A DNA stretch of 64,000 nucleotides from Opitutaceae bacterium (GTDB taxonomy: Bacteria > Verrucomicrobiota > Verrucomicrobiia > Opitutales > Opitutaceae): positions 1 to 64,000 of the forward strand of contig PLXS01000041.1 in the NCBI GenBank assembly GCA_003151515.1, read 5' to 3'. Positions 19,675 through 29,574 of the stretch are shown here, piece after piece. Position 1 is the first letter of the stretch, and each line of letters begins with the position of its first letter. The notes under the pieces are model-generated. The model was not told the DNA's origin and did no database searches. It saw only the letters and a list, made by a program, of their open reading frames with translations. The position numbers and the translations under genes are program-made.

Positions 19675-21219
19675 ATGGTGAGCGCGCGTGCCTCCAGGGT
19701 CGGCCTTGCCGCAATCCTTGGCGCCAGCGCGGCCCTGCGCTTCATCGCCTGCTGCCGGGGCGGCCAGTACTTCTTCGGGGACGAGGAGCGCTACGACCGC
19801 TCGGTGCGCCTTTACCTGGCGCTGGCGCACGGCGACTGGCGCGCCGCCCGCGCCGTCCTGGCCATGCCCGAGCACGCGCTGTTCGCGTGGGTCGGCGCCG
19901 CCGCGACCGCGATCCAGCACCTCCTGGCCCAGGCCACGGTGTTCGGGGACTGGGACCGCCACCCGGAGGGGATCCTGTTCACGGTGGGGCTCGGGGCGTG
20001 CGTCCTGTCGCTCTTCTCGACGGCGAACATCCTGCTTGTCTACCGCCTGGCGCGCTCGCTCGGCGCGGACCGGGAGGAGGCCCTTTGGGCGGCCCTGCTC
20101 ATGGCCGCTTCGAACACGTCCTTCTACTTCTCCAGGCACCTGCTGCCGTACGACTGCGCGATCTTCGCCGGCCTGCTGGCGCTTGCCGTGGGCCTGCGCG
20201 CACCGGTTTCGTGGCGCGCCGCGGCGAGCGGCGCGCTCGCCGCCTGCGCCTGCCTGCTCTACAACGGATACTGGTTTCTGCCGCCGGCGCTGGCCTCGTC
20301 GCTCCTCGTCGCCTGGCGCAGGCAGCCTGGGCGCCTGCGCCTTTCGGGGCTCTGGGGCGCGGGCTTCGCCCTTGGGCTGGGGATCGCCCTGATGGCCGGC
20401 ACCCTGGCGGGCGGATCCGGCTACTGGGCCACGATGGCGGCCTTCGGCCGAAGCGCGACCCAGGGCCTCTTTTCCGAGGGCTGGTCCCTGCCGTGGGCGT
20501 ACCTTTGGGAGTCCGAGGGCCCCATCGGCGCGGCTGCAGCGGCCTGCGTCATCCTGGCCGTCGGCTCCGAGCTGGGCCGGGGACGGACGCCGGCCGCGCG
20601 CCTTCTCGCGTGGTTCGCCGCCCTAGCCGCGGGATACGGCCTGCTGGCCCTCTCCTCGTCGGGCCTCGGGGCGTTTGTCGTCTACGGGAGGTCCGTGAAG
20701 CCGCTCGTGCCGTTCCTTTGCCTCGCCGCGGGGTGGGCGCTTAGGCTCCTCATATCCGAGCGCGGCTGGCTGCGGGCGGCGGCGGCCGCCGCGCTCGCCG
20801 TCTCGGGCGCCTGGCACATCGAGTCGCACCTGGGTCGCGTTTTCCCGAGGGAGTTCGAGATCGCGGTGCTTCGGGCCTGGGGGAACCCCAAGCGCACGCT
20901 GAGCGTGTCCGGCTCCCTCTACGTCCCGGTCGCCATGGCCGTCGAGAGGCCCGACCTGGCGCTCGTGAACGCGCAGTTTCTCTATCCGATACGCGGCTAT
21001 ATCGGCTTCCCGCCGGGGGTGACCATCCTCACGGCCGAGAACCCGCTCTCGTATCGGCCGTACCAGTACGAGGGTTTCACGCCCCGGGAGCGGGCCATCC
21101 TGCGCTCGAATGACGTCTCGATGCGCCTGATCAGGCTCGCGGAGCCCGCCGGGGTGCCGGACGATCTTCCGGTCAGCCAGCGGTTCAATCCCACCGAGAA
21201 GCCCACGGGCCGCCGATAG
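19675..21219 (+). CDS. Polytopic membrane protein, glycosyltransferase 39-like
   Basis: This 514-residue protein starts at ATG 19675. It has one helix at the N-terminus, then the polar loop GGQYFFGDEERYDRS (residues 26-40). The acidic residues follow the first helix as in GT-C/ArnT-type sugar transferases. Around ten further hydrophobic segments extend to about residue 385 and a soluble C-terminal part of about 130 residues follows. The acidic loop, helix number and tail fit a dolichyl-phosphate-mannose-protein mannosyltransferase-like enzyme, but no specific family motif proves this. It is divergent from the methyltransferase gene and convergent with the GH5 gene. Confidence 0.65.
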   Translation: MVSARASRVGLAAILGASAALRFIACCRGGQYFFGDEERYDRSVRLYLALAHGDWRAARAVLAMPEHALFAWVGAAATAIQHLLAQATVFGDWDRHPEGILFTVGLGACVLSLFSTANILLVYRLARSLGADREEALWAALLMAASNTSFYFSRHLLPYDCAIFAGLLALAVGLRAPVSWRAAASGALAACACLLYNGYWFLPPALASSLLVAWRRQPGRLRLSGLWGAGFALGLGIALMAGTLAGGSGYWATMAAFGRSATQGLFSEGWSLPWAYLWESEGPIGAAAAACVILAVGSELGRGRTPAARLLAWFAALAAGYGLLALSSSGLGAFVVYGRSVKPLVPFLCLAAGWALRLLISERGWLRAAAAAALAVSGAWHIESHLGRVFPREFEIAVLRAWGNPKRTLSVSGSLYVPVAMAVERPDLALVNAQFLYPIRGYIGFPPGVTILTAENPLSYRPYQYEGFTPRERAILRSNDVSMRLIRLAEPAGVPDDLPVSQRFNPTEKPTGRR

Positions 21220-21236
21220 GGCGGGGCTCCGCCCGC
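21219..21236. terminator. Possible bidirectional terminator hairpin between convergent genes
   Basis: A 6-base GC stem (GGGCGG pairing with CCGCCC) with loop GGCT lies right after the stop of the GT39-like gene and before the stop of the convergent GH5 gene. There is no clear T-run on either strand, so intrinsic termination is only suggested by position and stem strength. Confidence 0.35.
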
Positions 21237-21256
21237 AAAGGGGCCGGCTTCGACGT

Positions 21257-22321
21257 TCAGTTTCCCTCGGGCGGCCTCGGGCCGAAGCCTGGTACGAGCG
21301 CCCCGTGGATCTCGGGCACCCACTCGGACTTGGCAATGCTGTAGGCCACGAAGTCGCCGTCGAACTGCCAGTAGGCCCAGCTCCACTCGAACTTCTCCGC
21401 AGTCCTCGCCACGCAGTCGGTGTAGCGCGCGCGCGAGGCCATGTCCCCCTTGTCATACGCGCCAAACTCACCGAGGAAGATCGGCCTCTGGTGCTGCACG
21501 GACCAGGCCTGGACCTTGGAAAAGTCTGACTCGACCGCGGCCCGCTCCGCTGGCGTCCCTTCCCAGCGGGTGCCCAAGGGGTACTTCGTCTTTGTCCAGG
21601 AGGCGCCCTGGTGCGTGAAAGCCATCGGCAGGTAATAGTGCACCGTGACTATCAGGTGCCTGTCCTGCTCCGGCAGCGCGAGCTCGTCGAGGTGCTTGAC
21701 CGAGTTGTAGAAAGCGGGCCCCACGATCACGGTGCGCGCCGGGTTGCTGGAGCGGATGATGGACAGTGCGTCCGCCAGGTACCGGTTCCAAAGCTCCGGG
21801 GAAAGGGCGTTGTTGGGCTCGTTCAGGATCTCGAAGAGAACGCCGGCCGGCGCGTCCTTGAAATGGGGCGCCGCCTGCCCCCAGAACGAGAGGAACCGCG
21901 CCCTGTTCTCCTGGGGACTGGTTCCCATCTTCTCGTACTCATGAAAGTCGAGCACCACGTTGAGGTGGGACGCCAGGGCGCCGCTCACGATCCAGTCGGC
22001 CGTGCGCCACCAGGAGGCGTCGAGGCGGTAGTCCGGCGCGTCCCCCATGTGGGCGAACGGGTAGAGGTTGACGCGCAGGCTGTCGAATCCGCCCGCGCGG
22101 ATCAGCCCAAAGTCCTCCTCCTTGAACCTGGCCTTTTCCGGGGACTGCCAGACGGGGTCGTAGCCAAGGACGTTCATGCCGCGCCCGAGAGCCCGGTTCT
22201 GTGCAAAGGCGTCGTCGCCCGGCGCATCGGCCGCGGGGCAACGGCTCGGGCTAAGGGCTAGGAGCAGCGCTCCAAAGCCGACGGATGTGGCAAGAAACAA
22301 GCGGACAAATCGTCGAATCAT
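21257..22321 (-). CDS. Secreted glycoside hydrolase family 5 (cellulase-like)
   Basis: This 354-residue protein has a signal peptide (residues 1-31, ending near CPAADA). The catalytic TIM barrel holds FEILNEPNN with acid/base Glu168, VHYY (His228, Tyr229-230) and the nucleophile Glu285 in IFLGEFGAYD. The N-terminal GMNVLGYDP and SLRVNLYPF blocks match GH5. It probably cleaves beta-1,4-glucan or mannan outside the cell or in the periplasm. A second GH5 gene is found at 50877. The start codon lies within a 16-base inverted repeat. Confidence 0.9.
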   Translation of the reverse strand: MIRRFVRLFLATSVGFGALLLALSPSRCPAADAPGDDAFAQNRALGRGMNVLGYDPVWQSPEKARFKEEDFGLIRAGGFDSLRVNLYPFAHMGDAPDYRLDASWWRTADWIVSGALASHLNVVLDFHEYEKMGTSPQENRARFLSFWGQAAPHFKDAPAGVLFEILNEPNNALSPELWNRYLADALSIIRSSNPARTVIVGPAFYNSVKHLDELALPEQDRHLIVTVHYYLPMAFTHQGASWTKTKYPLGTRWEGTPAERAAVESDFSKVQAWSVQHQRPIFLGEFGAYDKGDMASRARYTDCVARTAEKFEWSWAYWQFDGDFVAYSIAKSEWVPEIHGALVPGFGPRPPEGN

Positions 22322-22335
22322 AGCGCAAACGCTAT
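22320..22335. promoter_or_regulatory. Inverted repeat at the start codon of the GH5 gene
   Basis: ATAGCG and CGCTAT flank a CAAA spacer, and the repeat overlaps the first bases of the GH5 start codon. It could be an operator for a transcription factor or a small mRNA hairpin at the start. No regulator gene lies next to it. Confidence 0.3.
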
Positions 22336-22562
22336 AGCATCCGCCGCAAAATTACGAGTGGCTTAATGGTATAAGCGTTGGGCAGGACAGTCACCATCAG
22401 CGAGATGGGTCGCTCGGGCCCGCGGTCCGGGCGCCGGGCGGGCGTTATTCCTTCTAACCGCAATTGCTCCGCCCCATAATGTGACGAGTACAGGGTCTAA
22501 CACCACAGGCAGAGTTCCGAAAAAACCGGGGCCGCAGCCCTCCCTTTGTTCCCATCCGCAAC

Positions 22563-25500
22563 ATGAAGCCGACGAAACCCAGCATCGCCGACGCTGAGCG
22601 GACGCCGACGCCGGGCGGCGAGAACGCTCTTCTGGCCCGTTGGCGGGCGGCCGCCTCTCGCGCCGGTGATGGGATGCACCTGATGCCCCTGGGGGCGCCG
22701 GAATCCGAACTGGCCGCATTCCTGCTTGGCAATGAAACACCGGCGGCGGGCGCCGGGGAGCGCGACGCCATCACGCTGCCCGAGATCGAGGCCGTTAGGT
22801 CCCGGCGCGCGCGAGCCGTGCTCGCCGGGGAGGCGCGCCTCGAGCACGAGTTCAGGATCGTTCTCAACCAGCGGCTCTTCTGGGTGCGCGAGTCCGTGGA
22901 GATCCGGGCAAGCGGACCGGACTCATGGGAGCTCGAGGGGCGGGTGACGGACATCACGGCTAGCCGTGACACCCGCGGGACGCGCGACCGCGAGGTCCAG
23001 CAGATCCTCGGCTCGGCCGACTGCATGCTGTGGCGCGCGTGCGTGTTCAGGAAGGGCGAGGGAATCGACCCGAATTGGGTCACCTTCATCCCCTCGTCCA
23101 ATCTCTACCGGAAGATATTCGGCCAGGATCCGCCCGAGCACCCGAAGGAGTTCTGGAACCCCAGGATAGCCCCGGACCTCGCGGAGATGAACGCGCGCTG
23201 CAGCGAGGCGCTCCTAGGCGGAGAGGCCGAGTACAAGCAGGAGTTCCGCATCCTCAAGGACGGCCGGGTCCTTTGGATGCACGAGCATGTGTCGGTCGTC
23301 GCCGAGGGCCCGCGGGAGTGGTCCCTCACCGGGATCATCATGGACGTGACGGCGATCCACGAGGCCAATGAGGAGCGCAGGAGGAAGAGCGAGGCCCAGA
23401 TCCGCGAGATCCTCGCGCGCGCCGACTGCATGATCTGGCAGGCGCGCGTCAGCTCGCTGGACGAGGAGGGCATGGCCCTGAGGTGGGACCTCTACCTGCC
23501 CGAGTCGGAGCTCTACCGGCGGCTTTTCAACGCCGCTCCGGGAGGCACCCCAATCCTCGACTGGGAGAGCCTCGGGGTCCCCGAGTACGAGCAGATGCGC
23601 GCCTACGCGAGGTCGGCGCTGCGCGCGGGGGAGCCCGGCTACGAGCAGGAGTTCCAGGTGCCGCGCGGGCAGAATCCCCCGATCTGGCTGCAGGAGCACG
23701 TGACCATCAAGCCCGTCGGCCCGCGGCAGTGGGACCTCATCGGATTCATAACCGACGTCAGCGCGCGCAAGGCCGCCGAGGAGGCGCGCCATAAGAGCGA
23801 GACCCAGCTCGAGCACATCCTGACGACGGCCAACTGCCTGATCTGGATGGCGCTTGTGCGGGAGGACGGGGCGGGCGACTACACCTGGGAGGTGTTCGCG
23901 CCGCGCTCGGTCCTCTACAAGAAGCTTTTCGGGGAGGAGCCCGTTTACACCAGCAACGGCCGGCTGATCCTGAACTGGTGGAAGCTGAGGGTGCCCGAGC
24001 TGCCGGAGATGGAGGCCCTCTACAAGGAAGCGTTCCGGAAGGGTCTCCCGGGATACGAGCACGAGTTCAGGGCATTCGTCGGCCCGAGGACCCACTGGCT
24101 GCGCGAGCAGGTCTCGATCAAGCCGCTGGAGGCTGGGCTCTTCGAGCTAGTCGGCGTCATCACCGACGTCTCCGACAGGCGGGAGGCCGAGACCGCCCTG
24201 GCCGCGGAGAAGGAAAGGCTGGCGGTGACCCTCAGGGCGATGGCCGAGGGGGTGATCACGACGGACCCGAAGGGGTGCATACTCTTCATCAATCCGGTGG
24301 CGGCATCGCTCGCGCAGTGCGACGCAGCGAATGCCGTCGGGCGCGCCATGAGCGACGTCTGCTCGCTCCGGGACGCGAAAAACGGCGCCCTGGTCGGCAT
24401 CTCCCGCGATCCGTCGGCCCTGTTCGAGCGCGTCGCCAACCTGCCTCCCCAGACCCAGCTCGTCACACGGTCGGGGACCCGCCGCGCGGTGGAGGGATGC
24501 TGCGCGCCCATCCACGCCGCCGACGGCAGGATCATAGGCACGGTGTTCGTGTTCCGCGACGTCACCGAGCGGGAGCGCATGGAGCTGGAGCTCGTGCACG
24601 CGTCGAGGCTGGAGTCGGTCGGCATCCTCGCTGGCGGGATTGCGCACGACTTCAACAACATCCTGACGGCCATCATGGGCAACATCTCGATGGCGAAGCT
24701 TGAGGCGGCGCCGGACACCGACATGTTTAGGTGCCTCGGCGAGGCCGAGCGCGCCACGATGCGCGCCCGCGACCTTACGCTGCAGCTGCTCACCTTCGCC
24801 AAGGGCGGCGAGCCCGTGCGCTCCTCCGTCAACCTGACGTCGGTCGTCCGGGAGGTGTCGGAGTTCTCGCTCCATGGCTCCCTTGTCAGGAGCGTGTTCG
24901 ACCTGCCCGGCGACCTTTGGCGGGCGGACGCCGACGAGGGGCAGATCGGCAGGGTCGTTCAGAACCTCGTCATCAATGCGGCGCAGGCGATGCCGGACGG
25001 GGGGACCGTGCGCATCTCGGCCCGAAACGAGGCGGTGGGCGTCCCAGGCCGGCAGGCGCTCGGCCCCGGGGACTACGTCCACATCTGCATCGCCGACACG
25101 GGCGTCGGGATAAAGCCGGACGTCCTGCCTCGCATTTTCGACCCGTACTTCTCGACGAAGGAGACGGGCAGCGGCCTGGGCCTCGCCGCCAGCTACTCGA
25201 TCGTCAGGAAGCACGGCGGGCTCATCAACGTCGAGTCGGAGTACGGGCGCGGCACCACGTTTCACATCTGGCTGCCGGCGCTGCGGGAGAGTGGCCCGGC
25301 CAAGGAGCCGGACAGGCCCGGCCGCGTGAGGCTTGCCGGGGCCCGGGTGCTTTTCTTGGACGACGAGGCCAGCATCCGCCAGATGGCGGCCGTGCTGCTG
25401 CGCAGGCTGGGGCACGATGTCGTCACCGCGGCCGACGGACGCGAGGCCGTGGAGCAGTTCAGGGCCGCGAAGGCCGAAGGGAAGCCCTTCTCGCTGGTCG

Positions 25501-25718
25501 TCATGGACCTGACGGTGCCGGGGGGGATGGGCGGCCTCGAGGCCCTCGGCCACCTGCGCGCGATCGATCCCGGCGTCAGGGCGGTCGTCTCAAGCGGTTA
25601 CTCGATCGACCCCGTCCTCTCCAACCACCTGGAGCACGGCTTCTGCGGGGTGATCACGAAGCCCTACGACGTCGAGAGGTTCAGCCGCGTCATCGCCGAG
25701 GCGCTCGGCCAGAGGTGA
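22563..25718 (+). CDS. Cytoplasmic hybrid histidine kinase with tandem PAS-like repeats
   Basis: This 1051-residue protein has no membrane helix. Three homologous repeats of about 134 residues start near residues 144, 277 and 412. Each opens with a (Q)xxIL..A(D/N)C(M/L)(I/L)W motif and ends in a TDV or MDV strand, as PAS-PAC units do. A more divergent copy occupies residues 20-140. A standard PAS follows near 545-665. The kinase core has phospho-acceptor His695 in GIAHDFNNILTAI, the N-box LVINAAQA and G-boxes DTGVGI and GSGLGL. The C-terminal receiver has the phosphorylated Asp982 (VVMDLTVPGG) and KPYD. It probably senses a cytoplasmic cue. The GH5 gene upstream is divergent and the next gene downstream is convergent, so no dedicated output gene is adjacent. 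Confidence 0.92.
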   Translation: MKPTKPSIADAERTPTPGGENALLARWRAAASRAGDGMHLMPLGAPESELAAFLLGNETPAAGAGERDAITLPEIEAVRSRRARAVLAGEARLEHEFRIVLNQRLFWVRESVEIRASGPDSWELEGRVTDITASRDTRGTRDREVQQILGSADCMLWRACVFRKGEGIDPNWVTFIPSSNLYRKIFGQDPPEHPKEFWNPRIAPDLAEMNARCSEALLGGEAEYKQEFRILKDGRVLWMHEHVSVVAEGPREWSLTGIIMDVTAIHEANEERRRKSEAQIREILARADCMIWQARVSSLDEEGMALRWDLYLPESELYRRLFNAAPGGTPILDWESLGVPEYEQMRAYARSALRAGEPGYEQEFQVPRGQNPPIWLQEHVTIKPVGPRQWDLIGFITDVSARKAAEEARHKSETQLEHILTTANCLIWMALVREDGAGDYTWEVFAPRSVLYKKLFGEEPVYTSNGRLILNWWKLRVPELPEMEALYKEAFRKGLPGYEHEFRAFVGPRTHWLREQVSIKPLEAGLFELVGVITDVSDRREAETALAAEKERLAVTLRAMAEGVITTDPKGCILFINPVAASLAQCDAANAVGRAMSDVCSLRDAKNGALVGISRDPSALFERVANLPPQTQLVTRSGTRRAVEGCCAPIHAADGRIIGTVFVFRDVTERERMELELVHASRLESVGILAGGIAHDFNNILTAIMGNISMAKLEAAPDTDMFRCLGEAERATMRARDLTLQLLTFAKGGEPVRSSVNLTSVVREVSEFSLHGSLVRSVFDLPGDLWRADADEGQIGRVVQNLVINAAQAMPDGGTVRISARNEAVGVPGRQALGPGDYVHICIADTGVGIKPDVLPRIFDPYFSTKETGSGLGLAASYSIVRKHGGLINVESEYGRGTTFHIWLPALRESGPAKEPDRPGRVRLAGARVLFLDDEASIRQMAAVLLRRLGHDVVTAADGREAVEQFRAAKAEGKPFSLVVMDLTVPGGMGGLEALGHLRAIDPGVRAVVSSGYSIDPVLSNHLEHGFCGVITKPYDVERFSRVIAEALGQR

Positions 25719-25736
25719 ACGCCCGTGGCCGGCCCG

Positions 25737-27140
25737 TCAGGCCAGCGCCGGCCGCACCACGCCGGGCTTCGACTCCACCTCGGCTATGTAGCGGCGCGTC
25801 GCGGGCGGCAGCTCGAGCCAGAGCTTCACCGCGATGATCAGACCGATGACCGCGAACGGGACGAGGAAGAGGGGCCACCAAACCCAGTTGATCGAGGCGA
25901 GGTACCCAATGCTCACGGACTGGATGGTGCTGCCTAGGTAGGCGAATCCGTCGACTATCCCGGCGCAGGTGGCGGTTGCCTTGCGCCCGCCGAAATCCGT
26001 CGCCGCGGTGCCCGACATCAGGGACGTGATCCCGACCGCGCACATGGTGATCGCCACGGCGGCGACTCCCATGGTGACCGGGAAGGACTTGAGCGCGAGC
26101 GCCATCACCAGCGAAAAAACAAGGACAAGGCCGCTCAGGATCGCGGCCGGTGGGCCGCGCCGGGACTGGTAGAACTTGTCCGAGACGTAGCCCGCGGCGA
26201 ACCCGCCTACGATGCCGAAGATGCACAGCAACCATCCCCAGTGCTCCACGATGAAGGCGCTGCGCGCGGTCGGCAGCTCCTTGGCGAAGAAGGGGTACCA
26301 GTACGAGATCCCGTTGCGGAAAACGCCCGAGGTGAGTTCCACGATGGCGATCATCATCATGAGCGGGCTGAAGAACACTTTCTTGAGAAGCTGCAGGTAC
26401 GTGAAATCGATGTGCATCAGCCCCGACGAGGCGTCGTGCGTGTCGAACGCGGGGAACCCCACGTCCTCGGGTGTGTCGGCAACCGCCCAGATGTCCGAGA
26501 GGGTCCACGCGGCGATGATGGCGGCCGGGACGAAGAACACGGCGGGCACGCTGCCGGTGAAGTTGACGATCGCCTGGCTCCAGTCGATGGCGAAGTACAC
26601 TCCGACCGAGATCAGCGTTCCGAAGATGGCGCCGAAGATGCCGCGCTCCCGGACATGGAACCAGTACGCCTTGACCTTGATGATCGAGACGGCGCCGTAG
26701 CTCTGGAAATACATGTTGAGAGCGTAGAGCACGCTGTAGGCTGCTACTAGGTGGCCCCGCGCCCTTCCGGCCAGGACGGCGACCGTCAGCACCCCGAGCA
26801 GCGCGTTCGACAGCGCCGAGCCGAACCCGGCGATCAGCATCCCGCGCTTGCCCCCGATCCGGTCGACCAGCGGCCCGTTCACCACGAAGGAAACGGCGTA
26901 GACCAGGGTGCCCACCCCGGTGATGATCCCGAACATCTCCTTGCTCATCAGAGTGCCCATCGCCTTGGACGAGACGATGATGTTCAGCCGCCCCATGTAG
27001 AGGAACGAGTAGGTCATCCCCAGGGGGAACCAGTTCAGGAAGCGCCGGAGGATGAAGCGCCGGCTGTGGTGGAGCGGGTTGTTGGCGAAGTAGGCTACGA
27101 TGACCGCGACCAGGCAGACGGCGATGACGGCAAGGTACAT
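25737..27140 (-). CDS. MFS transporter, organophosphate:phosphate antiporter (GlpT/UhpT) type
   Basis: This 467-residue protein (start ATG 27140) has about 12 hydrophobic helices. The first half includes the YMGRLNIIVSS loop and GPLVDRIGGKRGM, the MFS loop 2-3 motif. A cytoplasmic middle loop lies around residues 210-235. Family-like patterns such as FRNGISYWYPFF and GTAATDFGGRKATATCAGIVDG near residues 290 and 390 are typical of GlpT/UhpT-like carriers. It likely exchanges a phosphorylated or anionic solute at the inner membrane. It is convergent with the PAS kinase, with an 18-base gap. The substrate cannot be read from the sequence. Confidence 0.88.
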   Translation of the reverse strand: MYLAVIAVCLVAVIVAYFANNPLHHSRRFILRRFLNWFPLGMTYSFLYMGRLNIIVSSKAMGTLMSKEMFGIITGVGTLVYAVSFVVNGPLVDRIGGKRGMLIAGFGSALSNALLGVLTVAVLAGRARGHLVAAYSVLYALNMYFQSYGAVSIIKVKAYWFHVRERGIFGAIFGTLISVGVYFAIDWSQAIVNFTGSVPAVFFVPAAIIAAWTLSDIWAVADTPEDVGFPAFDTHDASSGLMHIDFTYLQLLKKVFFSPLMMMIAIVELTSGVFRNGISYWYPFFAKELPTARSAFIVEHWGWLLCIFGIVGGFAAGYVSDKFYQSRRGPPAAILSGLVLVFSLVMALALKSFPVTMGVAAVAITMCAVGITSLMSGTAATDFGGRKATATCAGIVDGFAYLGSTIQSVSIGYLASINWVWWPLFLVPFAVIGLIIAVKLWLELPPATRRYIAEVESKPGVVRPALA

Positions 27141-27347
27141 GGAATGGGCCGACGATGCCTGCGGCCCAAGCTGGCACAATCCCATTTCGCCCCGGCCGCC
27201 ACAATTCTGGCGACTCATTCAGCACGGCCGACTTCCAAAGGCGCTTTTGCGCGCACACTTGCGCCGCGCAATGCCGCACAATTGCAATCAGCGCGCCTCA
27301 TCGAGGCGGTCTCCCTGTCCCTGGGAGCTCCCTTTCGGCGAACCGGG

Positions 27348-29450
27348 CTAGATCGCCCAACCTCGGCGCTTCGCCACGTTTAGCGTGAGCATGCTCCCGA
27401 GGTAGGCGGCGATCACCAGCAACGCGAGCCGATGGCCGCCGACCGCCATCGTGAGGTACTCGCAGAATCCGCCCAGCATCGCCCCGATCAAGTTCGCGCC
27501 GAACACGGCCGAGGGGGCGGCGGACTCCCGGAACGTCGTCGAGAATATGATGCCCGCGAAGAATATGGGCAGGGGCACCGCCAGGAGCGTCCATGCCATG
27601 CGCGCCGCGAAGGAGAGCCCGAGCACCTGCTCGCGCGGAACGAGAACCAGGACCACGAGGGCGACGAACAGCGGAGCGTACATCCCGAACGAGAACCTCG
27701 CGGTGCGCTCCGCGGCCAGGTTTGCGGCCAGCACCATGAGAAGCACACCCGCCACCACGAGCATCGTGACAAACCAGGTGGCGCCGAAATACAGCGTGCA
27801 GTCGTTGATGCTTTTCGTCTCGAGCAGCATGAAGCCCATTCCCAGGAGGCCGAAATGCAGGTCGCCCGCGCCGAACGAGCGCCGCCGCAGGCCGGTGACG
27901 CAGATGAGGGAGAAGGCGAGGAGGCTGCCGATCGCCGTCAGGTAGTCCGAGGGGATGTTCTTTCCGTTGAGGTAGAGGAACGGCCAGTCATCCGTCGGCA
28001 GGTCGATCCGCGACATGGGCCCGGCGATCGCCTGCTCCCTGAAGTGGACCCGCCGGAACTGGGAGATGCGCTCGGGCAGCTGCTGGCGCGCGTCCCTGGG
28101 CACGCACAGGATGACGAAGCGGTCCAGGGAGTACATCGCGGGCTGGCGCCCGGTGGCCGCGGACAGAGCCTGGTAGAGCTTCGGCGGAAGCCAGTCCGTC
28201 GGGGCGTAGAATGACAGGACGAGCATCCCGCTCCCGTTGAGCAGGCGGTACGCCGAACGCAGGCCCTCCACGGTGTAGACATAGCCGTCGAGCCTGACGC
28301 TGCTCATGCTGCTGAAGAGGACATGCGAATCGAGGAGGCCGAACACGACCATGTCGTATCCCGGGTGCGCCTTCGCGAGATAGGAGCGCGCGTCGTCGAC
28401 GCGGACGCTGACCCTCGGGTCCGAATACGGCGCGGCCGCGTTGAACCGCCGCGATATCTGCGAGACGACCGGATCGATGTCGACGGCGTCGACGTGGCGG
28501 GCCCCGGACGCGAGCGCAGCCGAGACGTCGCCTCCTCCGCCGGCGCCAAGGATCAGGATGTTGTCCCTGCCGCTGGCCAAGGCGTAGGGAATGCGGTAGT
28601 AGCCCGTCCAGAGCGCCACGACCGAGCGGCCCGCGTGCGATCCCTTGGTGTAGCGGGCGGGGTCGAACGCCCCGTCAAACTGGTAGAAGAACTGGTTGAT
28701 CCCGACGGAGTACACCGGCGGATTCACCATCGTCAGGAGCCCCGGCGGCGGATCCGTCTCCGAGACGCCGGGGGTCTCGATCCGGCTGATGGTCAGGTAC
28801 TGGTACGGCGACCAGATCGCGGCCCGGTCGCTGTTGAGGAACACGACCGCCAGGATCGCGCCGAACACAGGGAGGCTCAGCACCCACCGGCCCCTCGCCG
28901 AAATCAGCAGGTAGACCGTCATCACGGCCGCCATGCCCAGTATCGGGGAGAAGTGCATGAGCGAGAAGAGGCCGAAGCACAGGGTGCCGAAGAGGCTGCC
29001 GGCCAGGTCCCACGCATAGGCGCTGAGGCGGGGCAGCGAGTTGAAGAGGACGCCCATGCGCTGGCCCAGCGGAACGAAGACGAGCGCGTTGCTGGCGAAG
29101 ATCCAGATGAGGACGGCCGTGTTGAGAAGGGTGCGGTCCGAGGCGAGCGTGAAGAAGCGGGCCTCGCCCGAGCTTCCGCCTAGCATCACCTCGCGGCAGA
29201 GGACCAGCGTCACCACCTCGCAGGCCAGGAAGCACGGGAACCAGTTGAAAAGCGCCAGCCTCGCCTTGCCGGCCATCGCGCCGGCGCCCAGGCCCAGGAA
29301 CGAGCTCAGGAGCATCAGGTTTGCGTAGTACGCGATGAACGGCACAACGGACGGCACCCAGCGGATCACCATCAGCTCCAGGAAGAGCGCTGTGAACGAC
29401 AGCGCGAACATCTGGATTCTGAGTCGGCTCAGGGGCTCTGTCGACGGCAC
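27348..29450 (-). CDS. Membrane-embedded spermidine-synthase-like protein
   Basis: This 700-residue protein starts at GTG 29450. About six or seven helices cover residues 14-210. A cytoplasmic Rossmann domain follows (about 215-480), with SAM motif I ILGAGGGGDV, AVDIDPVV and VDDARSYLA, all as in the polyamine synthase fold. Another six or seven helices complete residues 485-695. In this architecture the SpeE-like domain sits between two membrane halves, a type known in many bacteria without a clear role. Whether it acts on polyamines or another acceptor is open. It is divergent from the YfhO-like gene, which suggests shared control. Confidence 0.85.
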   Translation of the reverse strand: MPSTEPLSRLRIQMFALSFTALFLELMVIRWVPSVVPFIAYYANLMLLSSFLGLGAGAMAGKARLALFNWFPCFLACEVVTLVLCREVMLGGSSGEARFFTLASDRTLLNTAVLIWIFASNALVFVPLGQRMGVLFNSLPRLSAYAWDLAGSLFGTLCFGLFSLMHFSPILGMAAVMTVYLLISARGRWVLSLPVFGAILAVVFLNSDRAAIWSPYQYLTISRIETPGVSETDPPPGLLTMVNPPVYSVGINQFFYQFDGAFDPARYTKGSHAGRSVVALWTGYYRIPYALASGRDNILILGAGGGGDVSAALASGARHVDAVDIDPVVSQISRRFNAAAPYSDPRVSVRVDDARSYLAKAHPGYDMVVFGLLDSHVLFSSMSSVRLDGYVYTVEGLRSAYRLLNGSGMLVLSFYAPTDWLPPKLYQALSAATGRQPAMYSLDRFVILCVPRDARQQLPERISQFRRVHFREQAIAGPMSRIDLPTDDWPFLYLNGKNIPSDYLTAIGSLLAFSLICVTGLRRRSFGAGDLHFGLLGMGFMLLETKSINDCTLYFGATWFVTMLVVAGVLLMVLAANLAAERTARFSFGMYAPLFVALVVLVLVPREQVLGLSFAARMAWTLLAVPLPIFFAGIIFSTTFRESAAPSAVFGANLIGAMLGGFCEYLTMAVGGHRLALLVIAAYLGSMLTLNVAKRRGWAI

Positions 29451-29574
29451 GGCCCGCTGATATCAGGCTGAACCGAACCGGAGGCAATACGTATCCGGTC
29501 GCGGGGCACTCCGCGCGCGCGCCGCCGCTTTGTTCCGTTGACCCGCCGGTCGAGCGCCGGATCATCCGTGAATC

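Noticed and set aside
22350-22440. tRNA-like segment with a D-arm look (GGCTTAATGGTATAAGC)
   Set aside because: No anticodon stem, T-arm (GGTTCGA) or acceptor pairing could be found in the expected places.
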